Of a stretch of DNA of 64,000 nucleotides, positions 1 through 9,255 are shown piece by piece. Location of the stretch: NCBI GenBank assembly GCA_024641025.1, contig JAHEDW010000001.1, forward strand, positions 31,567 through 95,566. The letters run 5' to 3'. Each line of letters starts with the position of its first letter. Position 1 is the first letter of the stretch. Below the pieces are notes generated by a model that was given only the letters and a program-made list of their open reading frames with translations, had not been told where the DNA came from and searched no databases. The translations under genes and the position numbers were made by a program. The DNA comes from Gallionella sp. (lineage in GTDB: Bacteria > Pseudomonadota > Gammaproteobacteria > Burkholderiales > Gallionellaceae).

Positions 1-866
1 ACACCACCGAAGAGTTCCGCAAGTTGGTTGCCAGAATCAAGGCTGCTGCAGAGCAAATGGACCGTGCGACAAAGGATGCAGAGGATATTTCCAAGGGATT
101 GCTAGAGGCTACTCAAAAGCAGGCAAAGGAAATTCAAGGAGCTGGCGATGCAGTACAGTTGATGGCTCAGTCCATCAAGGAAGTTGACTCCAGCGCGGCG
201 CAATCTGCAGATGTGGCTCGTCGTACTTTGGCTGCAACCCAGCAAGGTGCTCAAGCAGTGCGCAACTCGATCAGCGGCATGGACGGAATTCGCGAGCAGA
301 TTCAGGACACTGCCAAACGGATCAAGAGGCTTGGTGAAAGTTCACAGGAGATCGGCGAGATCGTGGACCTGATTTCAGACATCACCGAACAAACCAATGT
401 GCTGGCATTGAATGCCGCGATACAGGCCGCATCAGCAGGTGAAGCAGGAAGAGGATTTTCAGTGGTGGCTGAAGAAGTCCAGCGTTTGGCTGAACGTTCT
501 GCGGAGGCGACCAAGCAGATTGGTGGGTTGGTGAAGACCATTCAGGGAGATACTCATGATGCGGTGGCTGCGATGGAAAAGAGCATTCTGGGTGTGGTGG
601 AGGGGGCAGTTCTGTCCGATGTGGCTGGTCAGTCACTAAAGGAAATCGAACAGGTGTCGAACGAGTTGGCAACACTGATCAATAGTATTTCAGTATCCAC
701 CCAGGTACAAACTGACATGGCTAGCGAAGTTGCCGATGTAATGCAGGAAATTCTTCAAATTACTGTTCAGACCACTGAGGGGACACGCTTGACCGCCAAC
801 TCCATTGGACAGTTGACCAACCTGACAGCAGATCTGCGAGGTTCTGTTGCTGGTTTTAAATTGTAA
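1..866 (+). CDS. PilJ-type methyl-accepting chemotaxis protein, 3' part (5' end outside window)
   Basis: The reading frame is open from the left edge (first full codon at base 3) and ends at 866, so only the cytoplasmic signalling half is present. It contains the MCP hairpin tip, with the run [18 protein letters not shown] followed by [12 protein letters not shown]. This is the PilJ variant of the canonical receptor tip, which docks CheW/CheA. Heptad-like coiled coil lies on both sides. No transmembrane or ligand domain is visible because the N-terminus is missing, and no CheR tether follows the final GFKL. The next gene, a ChpA-like kinase, starts 17 bases downstream, which fits a Pil-Chp pathway controlling type IV pili. 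The internal TTG at 24 is not a believable start. Confidence 0.88.
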   Translation, partial: TTEEFRKLVARIKAAAEQMDRATKDAEDISKGLLEATQKQAKEIQGAGDAVQLMAQSIKEVDSSAAQSADVARRTLAATQQGAQAVRNSISGMDGIREQIQDTAKRIKRLGESSQEIGEIVDLISDITEQTNVLALNAAIQAASAGEAGRGFSVVAEEVQRLAERSAEATKQIGGLVKTIQGDTHDAVAAMEKSILGVVEGAVLSDVAGQSLKEIEQVSNELATLINSISVSTQVQTDMASEVADVMQEILQITVQTTEGTRLTANSIGQLTNLTADLRGSVAGFKL

Positions 867-883
867 ATCTAAAAAGTAATTAC

Positions 884-3800
884 ATGACCAACAATGCTTC
901 ATTTGATCAAAATGCACTAGCTGCTGTAAAGCCAGGACTCGAAAGTACGCTGGCCGAAATAGCTATGCAACTGGAACGATTTTTCAGCGCGCCTGCTAGC
1001 AACGAGGCTGCACTGGAGGTTGCTAGAGTAGAATCGCGTCGCTTGCTGGGCGTCTTGAAAATGGTCGGTCTTCAAGGAGTGGCGGTCTATTGCAATGAGT
1101 TTGAGCTAGCATTGAGCGAGTTGGCCTCCAATACGCAGCGAATCTCCGAAATGCAACGTGAAGTATTGCCACGTGCAGTCACGGCCATACAGGATTATCT
1201 GCATGCATTGGCCAATGGTGCGAGTAATGCTTCATTGCGTCTCTTCCCGCAATATCAGGAGTTACAGCAGCTGCGGGGCATGGAAACATCCTTCGAAATG
1301 GATTTGTTTTACCCAAATCTTGAGGTTCAGTTGCCTCAAAAAGTGTTGGGCCCCACTGCCCAAGGCGATATTCGTGTGAATCTCAAGGCATTGCGCAGCC
1401 AGTATCAACAGTCACTCCTGCTGTGGTTAAGGCAGGAAGATGTTTCAAGTGCGACACAGAATATGCAGCAGGCACTGGATGGCGTCATGCGTTGCGTGCC
1501 ACAGGATGAGGGGCGCGCTTTTTGGTGGATATCCAGCGGTCTGCTTGACTGTATAAAGTTGGATGGATTGCCTCCGGAATTAAGTGCGCGCAAATTGCTA
1601 GGCCGAATCGACCAGCAGATTCGCACCGTTTCCGAAGGTGGAAGTGCCGATGTACGTGCTGTCTTGAACGAGATGCTCTATCTTATTGCGCGAAGCCACG
1701 CAGTAAGTCAATTAGTGGAAGAGATAAAGCGCGTATATACGCTGGATGACTACCTTCCCGATGTTCCTACATTGCCTCCCGGCGTCCTGGAACAGCTGCT
1801 TGGCAACATGCGCGATGAATTACGCGTTTCGCAGGAAAGCTGGGAACGAGCAGTACAGGGTGATGAGACAGCATGCGAACAATTCATGAGGCATGCTGAA
1901 CAGCTTGTGATGCACAGTGAAAAGCTGGAGCGAAATACCTTGCAGTATTTGGCCAAACAGATTCATATGTTGTCAGAGTATGCAAGTTCACCAGAACACG
2001 CACGTCTCATTGCGATCGATATGGCGATGACTTTGCTGTTACTGAATGGTGGCATAGAAAATTACAATCGACTGGACAAGGGATTTCAGGAACAAGCTCG
2101 CATCCTGTCGGAGCGGATGCAGGCAGCGATCAAGCAGCAGCCTGAGGACACTGAGCAGTTAGGCGAGTTGGTCAATCTTCATTACCAGATGGAGCAGGGT
2201 GAAGTCATGATTCCCCTGGCCAATGAAATGTTGGTGAACCTTCAGCATGTCGAACAGGGCTTGAATGCGTATTTTAGTGGCGCGATTCCGCGAGAAGAAT
2301 TGCCAGGTTTACTGAAATTGTTGAGCCAAATTCGAGGTGGTTTACGCATTTCCTCACTAGATATAGCAGAACAGTTGCTGATATCAATTCAGCGTGAAGT
2401 ACATCGATTTGCTCAGAGCAGTGATACGCCAAAACCTGCGGAAAGATATGCTTTGGCAGATGCCATGAGTGCAATCGAAAATTACATACAACACCTGACT
2501 CATGGACAAGCAGGAGATGTTTCCCCGTTACAACGGGCAGGGGCAGAGATAGCCAAGCTTCATCAAGTACCTGAAGCTACGGTAGTTGCTCCATCCGAAC
2601 CACCCAAGGCGGTGGTACCAGCAGCTAGCGCTGCTCCAACGCCTGCACAGACAGCAGCACCGGCGGTTAGTCCTGCTCCAACGCCAGCACAGACAGCAGC
2701 ACCGGCGGTTAGTCCTGCTCCAACACCAGCACAGACAGCAGCACCGGCACAGCGTCCATCGGAGGAGGACCAGGAATTGATCGACATATTCCTGGAAGAA
2801 GCCAAGGACGTTCTGGGTATCATGCGCGAGAACCTTGAAATATGTCAGTTGCATCCCGGCAGCTTCGATCCATTGGTGACCATAAGACGTGGCTTTCACA
2901 CACTTAAGGGTAGTGGAAGAATGGTTGGCTTGACCGAGTTGGGAGAGGTTGCTTGGAGTGTTGAACGTGCGATGAACAAATGGTTGCAGGAAAATAAGCC
3001 TGCCACTACAGGATTAGTTCGTTTCATTGACGCTGCAGTAAAATCATTTGCCAGTTGGGTAGAAGTACTCAGTAAACAGGGGGAGTTACATATCGAGGCG
3101 GGAGATCTGGTTGCCACAGCGCAACAGATAGAGAACGGGCAATTCTCTGAAGCGCCTGCAGCAATCCCGCCTGACACGTCGGAAACTGAATCCAATTTAC
3201 AGCCGATATCTGTTCCAGATAATGAACCCGTAGAACTTCAAGGACTTGAATTTGAATCTGTAACTGCGTCAGGAGCAATGCTTGATCAAGCACCGGCTTC
3301 CCTTAAGAGTGAGCTCGAATCTGAACCTTCAGGTTTGCCAGAGTTGGATTTCGAGCTATTAGCCGAGACTAAGCCTGATCAAGTTCCTGCAGCTCTCAAG
3401 GTTGAAGTAGATTCTGAATCTGTAATGCTGCCCGAATTCGATTTCGAGCGTGTGACAGAGCCATCAAAAGAATCCGAACCCGATCAAAAAACTGCCGAAG
3501 TCAAGGCTGATGCCGAACCTGAACCAGCCCTGATGCCGGAGCTCGATTTCGAGCAAATCGCCTCAGCGGCACCAGAATCTGAATCACCTCCTTCGACAGT
3601 TGAAGCTGGTGTCGAATTAGAGTCCATGGCATTTTCGGAGCTGGATTTTGAACATGTGCCTTTACCGGGATCAGAATCGGCACAAGCTTCATTGGAAATT
3701 AACGCTGAAGCTGACTCTATGATTCGACTTCCAGCAGAACAACTGCCGCAAGTTGATCTGGAGTCAAACAAAGAATCTTTCCCCGAACCAGGATCCGAGC

Positions 3801-6800
3801 AAACATTGTCACCTGTGTCCTCGGCTGAATTGGAGCCCTTGTCAAAGCCTGCGGCGGATTTTGAATTCAAGCTCGACTTCGAGACTGAGACTGAACTTGC
3901 TATTAATCCTGCAGCCTCGCCAGAATCAGGACAAGATTCATTATCAGAATCCTCGGAAGAGGAGGTGAAGGTAGGCGAAATTGTCCTCTCAAGAGCGTTG
4001 TTCAATATTGCCAGTACAGAGGCAGTACAAAATGTGGCAATCCTGCAAGATCAGTTCGATGGCTTAATCGCAGGTGAGCATCCGCTAGTGCAATACGATT
4101 TCATGAGAGCTGCACACACGCTGGTTGGTCTTAACCGCACTATGGGTTTTGATATGGTTGTGGATCTGGCCTATGAGCTGGAAAACTGGTTGAGGGCACG
4201 CATGGACCAACCATTCGTCCTTGGTGAAAGCCAAAAACAATTGCTGGAACAGGCCATAACTGTACTTGGAGAAATGGTGTTAAGCATTTGTGACCAGCAA
4301 ATGCCACAGCGTCACAATGATCTAGTCAGTCAGCTACACGCAGATATAGAAAAAATCGGGCTAGCGGATGCAGGTGTTCCGATCATCCCTGGTGCTGGAT
4401 CTGAGGGTGCCGTGGTTGGGAACCAGGATCAGGCTGCCGCAATTACAGATATAGCCGAGTTTCAGGTAAGTGATGAGGCGATCACAGCAAACGAAATCCC
4501 AGCAGTTGCTGCAGAAATATCAGACATATCAAGGCCGGCCTTTCGAACAGACGCGCCAACATCCGACAAGCCGGCAGCGTTGGAAGCTGAGACTGCAGAC
4601 TCACAAGTTCAAGACGATGTCGACGAACAGTTGCTCCCGGTCTTCCTCGAGGAAGCTGAGGATCTGTGCCCAAAGATCAGTGACTCTCTGCGAACATGGC
4701 GTGAGAATCCAAAAGATGAGCAGCTATTGCAGTCCTTAAAGCGCCTGTTGCACACCATGAAGGGGAGTTCCCGGATGGTAGGTGCCATGCGCATTGGCGA
4801 AACTGCACATGAAATGGAAGACATGGTGTCCGCTCCCACACAGGCTCGGGAAGTAGCCGGATATTGGGATTCGCTGGAAGGAAGCTTCGATCTTATCCTC
4901 GCCCTTGTGGAGGAGCTGCGAGGTGGAAAACCTGTCGTAATGCCCGCCAAAGTTGATGAATCCAAAACGGTTGAGATAAGACAATCAGAAACTGGCCGCA
5001 GAGCAACAGACAAGCAAGGCAGTATGCGCATCGGTGATCGTCGAGCAACAGATCATGTCAAGGATCGAGCTGCGCTTGGAAATGTTCTTCGTGTGCGCTC
5101 TGAAGTGGTAGACAAGCTCGTGAATGATGCAGGAGAAATAAGTGTCGCCCGTTCTCGCATGGAAACAGAACTTCGCATTTTCAAAGATAGTTTGCTGGAA
5201 TTGACCGCCAGCGTGATGCGCTTGCGACACCAGTTGCGGGAAGTAGAGATCCAGGCAGAAAGTCAGATGCAAGCGCGTGTTTCACATGCGAAGGACAGTG
5301 CTGCTGCGTTCGATCCGCTCGAATTCGATCGTTTTACGCGTTTGCAGGAATTGACGCGCTTCATGAATGAAAGCGTGCACGATGTGCAGACAATACAACA
5401 TACTTTGCTGAAAAATCTCGACGAAACGACTGCCGTTTTGCAGGTGCAGGGGCGCCTGAGCCGAGATCTGCAGCAGAATTTAATGAATGTCCGTATGGTG
5501 TCATTCAATAGTATCGCTGACCGACTGTATAGAATCGTTCGACAAACTGGCAAGGAACTCAATAAGCGGGCTAATTTGGAATTGCAGGGCACAAGCGTCG
5601 AGTTGGACCGAAGTGTGCTTGAAAAAATGGTTGCGCCATTCGAACATTTGCTGCGTAATTCCATTGTTCATGGCCTCGAAAGTGATTTGCTGCGTGCTCA
5701 AAGCGGCAAACACCCGATTGGAGACATTCGCCTGAGCGTGCGTCAGGAGAGCAATGAGGTTGTGTTTGAATTTAGCGATGACGGCGCCGGTTTGAATTTT
5801 GCAAAACTTCGTGAAAAAGCAATTGCCAATGGTGCTTTTCAGGAAGATGATGATGTCAGTGAAGATCAATTGGCCCAGCTAATATTCATGCCAGGCCTTT
5901 CAACAGCAAGTGAAATTACAGAAAGTGCCGGACGTGGTGTCGGCATGGATGTGGTGCGGAGTGAAATCTCCGCATTGGGTGGAACCATCGATGTCAAATC
6001 AAAGAGCGGACAAGGTACGCATTTCATCATACGTTTGCCGTTAACTCTTGCGGTTACCCAGATACTGCTGGTGCGTTCTGGTGAATTGACATACGCAATA
6101 CCATCTGCCATGGTTGAGCAAGTCAGACAATTGAAGTCTGCAGACATGAATATCCTGCATAACGAGCGGAAAATCGATTGGCAGGGTAGGGTATATCCCC
6201 TTCACTATCTCTCACAACTGCTGAGCGACGCTGATGTCATCCAGGAAAATCATGCGCGTAATTCTGTATTGCTGCTGCGCAGTGGAGAATATCGAATTGC
6301 TCTACATGTGGATGAACTGTTAGGCAATCAGGAAGCGGTCGTAAAGAATATTGGACCACAGTTGGCTAGACTTTCGGGAATTGCAGGAGCGACTGTGCTA
6401 GGCAATGGTGTAGTAGTACTGATTTTGAATCCACCACAGCTTGCACAACGTGCTGGAATCAGCAAAGTGAGCAAGGCCATCAAGGCAGAGGCACCAGAGG
6501 GAATCAAGGCCCTTGTTAACTTGCCGCTGATCATGGTGGTTGATGATTCTCTCACCGTGCGCAAGATCACGTCGCGAATGCTGACCCGCGCTGGTTATCA
6601 AGTGGTAACAGCCACTGATGGTGTGGATGCCTTGGAGAAACTGGAAGAATTTTCCCCAGACGTGATGCTGCTCGATATTGAAATGCCACGCATGGATGGA
6701 TTCGCGCTTGCCAGAGAATTGCGGCGTGATCCCAAGACTCAAGACCTGCCGATCATCATGATCACTTCACGTACTGCCGACAAGCACCGTGATTATGCGA

Positions 6801-6901
6801 TACAACTGGGTGTAAATACCTACCTTGGCAAACCGTATCAGGAGGACGAATTGCTGCAGAATATTGCTGACTTTGTGGCAGTACATAAATTGGACACTTA
6901 G
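884..6901 (+). CDS. chpA: ChpA-like hybrid chemotaxis histidine kinase with several Hpt modules, CheW-like and receiver domains
   Basis: A 2005-residue kinase of the ChpA type that drives type IV pilus responses. The N-terminal ~550 residues look like helical, largely degenerate Hpt/FimL-like modules. Recognisable phosphotransfer sites follow: H672 in FHTLKGSGRMVG, a degenerate one at H1078 (AAHTLVGLNR), and H1290 in LHTMKGSSRMVG. Dimerisation helices then lead to a HATPase with the N box (HLLRNSIVHG), DDGAGL and GRGVGMDV, next a CheW-like adaptor domain, and finally a receiver domain (VVDDS, D1931 in LLDIEMPRMDG, K in GKPY). Two low-complexity linkers are repeat-rich (listed separately). The start ATG lies 17 bases after the receptor gene. 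Length and layout match ChpA. The symbol is by analogy with Pseudomonas. Confidence 0.9.
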   Translation: MTNNASFDQNALAAVKPGLESTLAEIAMQLERFFSAPASNEAALEVARVESRRLLGVLKMVGLQGVAVYCNEFELALSELASNTQRISEMQREVLPRAVTAIQDYLHALANGASNASLRLFPQYQELQQLRGMETSFEMDLFYPNLEVQLPQKVLGPTAQGDIRVNLKALRSQYQQSLLLWLRQEDVSSATQNMQQALDGVMRCVPQDEGRAFWWISSGLLDCIKLDGLPPELSARKLLGRIDQQIRTVSEGGSADVRAVLNEMLYLIARSHAVSQLVEEIKRVYTLDDYLPDVPTLPPGVLEQLLGNMRDELRVSQESWERAVQGDETACEQFMRHAEQLVMHSEKLERNTLQYLAKQIHMLSEYASSPEHARLIAIDMAMTLLLLNGGIENYNRLDKGFQEQARILSERMQAAIKQQPEDTEQLGELVNLHYQMEQGEVMIPLANEMLVNLQHVEQGLNAYFSGAIPREELPGLLKLLSQIRGGLRISSLDIAEQLLISIQREVHRFAQSSDTPKPAERYALADAMSAIENYIQHLTHGQAGDVSPLQRAGAEIAKLHQVPEATVVAPSEPPKAVVPAASAAPTPAQTAAPAVSPAPTPAQTAAPAVSPAPTPAQTAAPAQRPSEEDQELIDIFLEEAKDVLGIMRENLEICQLHPGSFDPLVTIRRGFHTLKGSGRMVGLTELGEVAWSVERAMNKWLQENKPATTGLVRFIDAAVKSFASWVEVLSKQGELHIEAGDLVATAQQIENGQFSEAPAAIPPDTSETESNLQPISVPDNEPVELQGLEFESVTASGAMLDQAPASLKSELESEPSGLPELDFELLAETKPDQVPAALKVEVDSESVMLPEFDFERVTEPSKESEPDQKTAEVKADAEPEPALMPELDFEQIASAAPESESPPSTVEAGVELESMAFSELDFEHVPLPGSESAQASLEINAEADSMIRLPAEQLPQVDLESNKESFPEPGSEQTLSPVSSAELEPLSKPAADFEFKLDFETETELAINPAASPESGQDSLSESSEEEVKVGEIVLSRALFNIASTEAVQNVAILQDQFDGLIAGEHPLVQYDFMRAAHTLVGLNRTMGFDMVVDLAYELENWLRARMDQPFVLGESQKQLLEQAITVLGEMVLSICDQQMPQRHNDLVSQLHADIEKIGLADAGVPIIPGAGSEGAVVGNQDQAAAITDIAEFQVSDEAITANEIPAVAAEISDISRPAFRTDAPTSDKPAALEAETADSQVQDDVDEQLLPVFLEEAEDLCPKISDSLRTWRENPKDEQLLQSLKRLLHTMKGSSRMVGAMRIGETAHEMEDMVSAPTQAREVAGYWDSLEGSFDLILALVEELRGGKPVVMPAKVDESKTVEIRQSETGRRATDKQGSMRIGDRRATDHVKDRAALGNVLRVRSEVVDKLVNDAGEISVARSRMETELRIFKDSLLELTASVMRLRHQLREVEIQAESQMQARVSHAKDSAAAFDPLEFDRFTRLQELTRFMNESVHDVQTIQHTLLKNLDETTAVLQVQGRLSRDLQQNLMNVRMVSFNSIADRLYRIVRQTGKELNKRANLELQGTSVELDRSVLEKMVAPFEHLLRNSIVHGLESDLLRAQSGKHPIGDIRLSVRQESNEVVFEFSDDGAGLNFAKLREKAIANGAFQEDDDVSEDQLAQLIFMPGLSTASEITESAGRGVGMDVVRSEISALGGTIDVKSKSGQGTHFIIRLPLTLAVTQILLVRSGELTYAIPSAMVEQVRQLKSADMNILHNERKIDWQGRVYPLHYLSQLLSDADVIQENHARNSVLLLRSGEYRIALHVDELLGNQEAVVKNIGPQLARLSGIAGATVLGNGVVVLILNPPQLAQRAGISKVSKAIKAEAPEGIKALVNLPLIMVVDDSLTVRKITSRMLTRAGYQVVTATDGVDALEKLEEFSPDVMLLDIEMPRMDGFALARELRRDPKTQDLPIIMITSRTADKHRDYAIQLGVNTYLGKPYQEDELLQNIADFVAVHKLDT
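2633..2752 (+). repeat. Three tandem 42-bp units encoding an Ala/Pro linker in the ChpA-like protein
   Basis: Copies begin at 2633, 2675 and 2717, exactly 42 bases apart. Each encodes APTPAQTAAPAVSP or a close variant; the third is cut short. The units differ by only a few bases, so they expanded recently. They form a flexible hinge just before the first canonical Hpt module (H672). The unit is a multiple of three, so copy-number change alters linker length without breaking the frame. Confidence 0.9.
3245..3890 (+). repeat. Diverged acidic repeats with a conserved [LM]PELDFE-type core in the ChpA-like protein
   Basis: Between the first canonical Hpt (H672) and the degenerate Hpt (H1078) the protein is acidic and disordered-looking but periodic. 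Cores such as LPELDFE, LPEFDFE, MPELDFE and FSELDFE recur. Taking the leucine (or equivalent) of the core, copies fall at bases 3245, 3344, 3437, 3542 and 3641 (31-35 residues apart), with weaker ones at 3752 and 3872. The DNA has diverged while the hydrophobic-acidic core is kept, which suggests selection on a short peptide motif rather than recent slippage. Confidence 0.75.
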
Positions 6902-6990
6902 CTTGAAATTCCGCGTTATACTTAATCAGATAGATAGAATTTTCGCATCGGAAGATGTATGCGTTTTAGCCCAACACCCGAGAACCCAAG

Positions 6991-7902
6991 ATGGCCAATC
7001 AAAAAGACACCTATTCGGTTGAGGTCCTAGGCTTTACCGATAATGAGCAAGCTGTACTGGCCAGCGTATTTGGTCTGTCATCAAGACGAGTTCCAAAATT
7101 CCTGCGTCATGATCAGGCAGAAGGCCCTCCCGACATTCTTCTGGTCGATGCCAATGACGCTGCTGCTATCAAGCAACTAAGCGATCGCAATTCATCAAAA
7201 CAAATCCCGACGATCTTGATTGGTGACACGAATTGTGGAACCGATTGGCCTGTCCTCCCCCGACCGATTCGCTGGATGAAGCTTTTTCAGGCTTTTGACG
7301 TAGCGATTGCTGCACCTTCTGCACAGGTTCCAAATACGCTAGTTGAAGCTGCCAAAGTTGCAGTTGCAACCCCAACCCCAACACCAACACCAACACCAAC
7401 ACCAACACCAACACCAACACCAACCCAGTTAAATACGCTAACCAATGTGCGACCTGCCAGCGCATCCCCAGCGACACCATTTGCAAAGCCGGCACCGGCA
7501 GTAGGTGAGCAGCAAGCCAAAATGTCCCAAGCCGATTGGGTTTTGGTAGTGGATGACAACCTCACAGTACGTGAATTCATGAAAAACAAGCTGGCCGCTT
7601 TCAATTTCAACGTCGATTTCGCAGAAAACGGTGAACAGGCCATTGGATTTACAGGGCAAAAACATTACACCTGTATATTCCTTGACGTCATCATGCCAGG
7701 TATTGACGGATATCAGGTATGCAAGCTGATCAAAGCAAACAGGACTGCGCAGAAAACCGCTGTGGTCATGCTAACTAGCAAAGATTCTCCTTTCGATAAG
7801 ATACGTGGAAGCATGTCCGGTTGCGATGCATACCTCACCAAGCCTGTAGATGAAGAAAAGCTGCTTGAAACCATAGTCAAGTTTCTGCCAACCCGAAACT
7901 AA
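6991..7902 (+). CDS. PilG-like response regulator with an extra N-terminal domain and a Thr-Pro linker
   Basis: 303 residues. The C-terminal ~120 residues form a receiver domain: VVDDN acidic pocket, phospho-acceptor D232 in FLDVIMPGIDG, T/S in MLTSKDS, and lysine in LTKPVDEE. This resembles PilG, the receiver that promotes pilus extension in Pil-Chp systems. The N-terminal ~115 residues resemble a degenerate receiver-like fold (LLVDANDAAAI) without the full acidic triad. The two halves are joined by nine consecutive Thr-Pro dipeptides. No output domain is present. It lies 89 bases after the ChpA-like gene and 12 bases before the PilH-like gene. The receiver call is firm; the PilG assignment rests on context and similarity. 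Confidence 0.85.
   Translation: MANQKDTYSVEVLGFTDNEQAVLASVFGLSSRRVPKFLRHDQAEGPPDILLVDANDAAAIKQLSDRNSSKQIPTILIGDTNCGTDWPVLPRPIRWMKLFQAFDVAIAAPSAQVPNTLVEAAKVAVATPTPTPTPTPTPTPTPTPTQLNTLTNVRPASASPATPFAKPAPAVGEQQAKMSQADWVLVVDDNLTVREFMKNKLAAFNFNVDFAENGEQAIGFTGQKHYTCIFLDVIMPGIDGYQVCKLIKANRTAQKTAVVMLTSKDSPFDKIRGSMSGCDAYLTKPVDEEKLLETIVKFLPTRN
7369..7425 (+). repeat. Hexanucleotide microsatellite encoding (Thr-Pro)9
   Basis: Two ACCCCA units are followed by seven exact ACACCA units and a terminal ACC, giving nine Thr-Pro dipeptides and one more Thr. It is the linker of the PilG-like regulator. Slippage would change linker length by whole dipeptides and would not shift the frame. Confidence 0.95.
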
Positions 7903-7914
7903 CCAAGGTCAACC

Positions 7915-8277
7915 ATGACAGTTCGCAAGGTTTTATGCGTAGATGATTCTGCCGCAGAACTCAGCGCACTTCGAAAAATTCTGAACGACGAGAATATCAA
8001 TGTAGTTTTCGCCACTAATGGCAAAGATGCCATACAGTATGCAAAAGCTGAAGAGCCAGATCTGATATTCCTTGATATTCTGATGCCAGATATGGATGGA
8101 TTCAAGGTGATGAGAGAATTGCAAAAAGACGCTCTCACCAAGGATATCCCGGTTGTCTTTGTTTCCAGTAAAAGCCAGAAGGCGGATCAAGCTTGGGCCA
8201 AAATGCAGGGTGGAAGCGGATTTGTGCCCAAGCCAGTTAACCGAGAGGCAATAATGAAGATTATCAACAGATTCTGA
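7915..8277 (+). CDS. PilH-like single-domain response regulator
   Basis: A 120-residue stand-alone receiver. Visible are the acidic pocket (CVDDS), phospho-acceptor D54 in FLDILMPDMDG, Ser in VFVSSK, and Lys in VPKPVN. The W-x3-QGG stretch before the KP motif resembles PilH, which has W-x3-QGA there. In Pil-Chp systems PilH opposes PilG, either at the motor level or as a phosphate sink. The gene begins 12 bases after the PilG-like gene. Its receiver is not close to the CheY of the second cluster at 15178, which supports two separate pathways. Confidence 0.87.
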   Translation: MTVRKVLCVDDSAAELSALRKILNDENINVVFATNGKDAIQYAKAEEPDLIFLDILMPDMDGFKVMRELQKDALTKDIPVVFVSSKSQKADQAWAKMQGGSGFVPKPVNREAIMKIINRF

Positions 8278-8351
8278 CATCATATGGTCGACTATGCACT
8301 TTCATGGCGACAGACCCTGAAACAGAAATGACAATATTTCAAAGTTGAAAA

Positions 8352-8894
8352 ATGCCGTATCAAGATAATGACCAAAATGTCGATATTGACGCCCTAAAGG
8401 CGCAAGTGGATGCAGATATCGCAGCCATGTTGTTGATTGAAGAGGATGCGGCTCGGCAAATACATCGCCGTGGATTTCGTATCGGCGAACTGAAATTGCT
8501 GGTGAGTCTGGATGCGACCAGTGAGGTTTCAGGAATTCCGTCGATATTTCGTCTGCCGGGAGCGCCAACAGGTATCATCGGTCTGGTCAATAGTCATGGG
8601 CGGGTAATGCCTGTAATGGATTTATCAGTACTATTCGAAATGCCGCAACAACGAAAGGCTACAGCCTGGTTGCTGACTTGTGGCCGTGGTGACGCTGCAG
8701 TAGGTATCATTATAGACAGCCTGCCAGAGCGAAAGAAGTTTGATCATGTAGATGAGGTCAACCTGACGGAAATTGAACATCCAATTGCACGTTACGCGAG
8801 GGCAGCCTACAAGGAAGACAAGGATATCTGGGTCGATGTTGATTTCGAAAATCTGTTTACTGCGGTACTTCAGGTCGACACGACAGATGTTTGA
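8352..8894 (+). CDS. CheW-domain adaptor, PilI-like
   Basis: A 180-residue protein whose central and C-terminal part fits a CheW fold (GAPTGIIGLVNSHGRVMPVMDL and AVGIIIDSL). This is the conserved CheW core that couples receptors to CheA. It has an extra N-terminal acidic, helical stretch of about 45 residues, as PilI-type adaptors often do. It sits between PilH-like and receptor genes, the usual neighbours of pilI. It is clearly different in sequence from the twin CheW proteins of the second cluster. No strong Shine-Dalgarno is seen before the ATG. Confidence 0.82.
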   Translation: MPYQDNDQNVDIDALKAQVDADIAAMLLIEEDAARQIHRRGFRIGELKLLVSLDATSEVSGIPSIFRLPGAPTGIIGLVNSHGRVMPVMDLSVLFEMPQQRKATAWLLTCGRGDAAVGIIIDSLPERKKFDHVDEVNLTEIEHPIARYARAAYKEDKDIWVDVDFENLFTAVLQVDTTDV

Positions 8895-9093
8895 TGATAT
8901 CAAAGATTATTTGCGTTATTTTCAATATGAATCATATGACTGTTGGGTCACCAAAATGAATTCGACAGGCAAGGATCGCCATGTGGCGGCAATAAAGGTT
9001 TCGTCGATAACTTCGGCAGTTTTCTATACATTATGCAAGCAAGGAGATATATATGGTCGATTGCCACGATACAGAACAACTTTTGCAGGCTGA
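8887..9093 (+). CDS. Doubtful small ORF overlapping the end of the PilI-like gene (68 aa)
   Basis: An open frame starts at an ATG inside the last codons of the PilI-like gene and would give a 68-residue protein with an aromatic, charged N-terminus (MFDDIKDYLRYFQYESYDCW). It has no clear ribosome site and its end overlaps the next small ORF, which has a much better one. No family is recognised. It may be translationally coupled, or the stretch may simply be non-coding spacer. Confidence 0.2.
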   Translation: MFDDIKDYLRYFQYESYDCWVTKMNSTGKDRHVAAIKVSSITSAVFYTLCKQGDIYGRLPRYRTTFAG

Positions 9094-9235
9094 GTGCACT
9101 GCTAAATATGAGAGATTTTTAGATGGAGAACTTGGTGATTTAATCTCCACCACTGAACAAGTGCAATTCGCTGGTGACTGCAATGACAAAATTCCGAATC
9201 CGGAAATGGTTGTAGACTTCGCTGAGCAAGTTTGA
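9053..9235 (+). CDS. Small uncharacterised protein (60 aa) between adaptor and receptor genes
   Basis: A 60-residue acidic ORF with a strong ribosome site, AAGGAG, six bases before the ATG. It ends 20 bases before the ATG of the next receptor. The protein has three cysteines (positions 4, 15 and about 43), no membrane segment and no signal peptide. I recognise no family. The strong ribosome site and its place inside the operon argue for real translation. A small accessory protein of the chemosensory array is possible but unproven. Confidence 0.42.
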   Translation: MVDCHDTEQLLQAECTAKYERFLDGELGDLISTTEQVQFAGDCNDKIPNPEMVVDFAEQV

Positions 9236-9255
9236 TCGGGATCCGGGAGAAAGTT

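Noticed and set aside
7369..7425. Phase-variable on/off switch in the Thr-Pro tract
   Set aside because: The unit is six bases, so slippage cannot shift the frame; only linker length can change.
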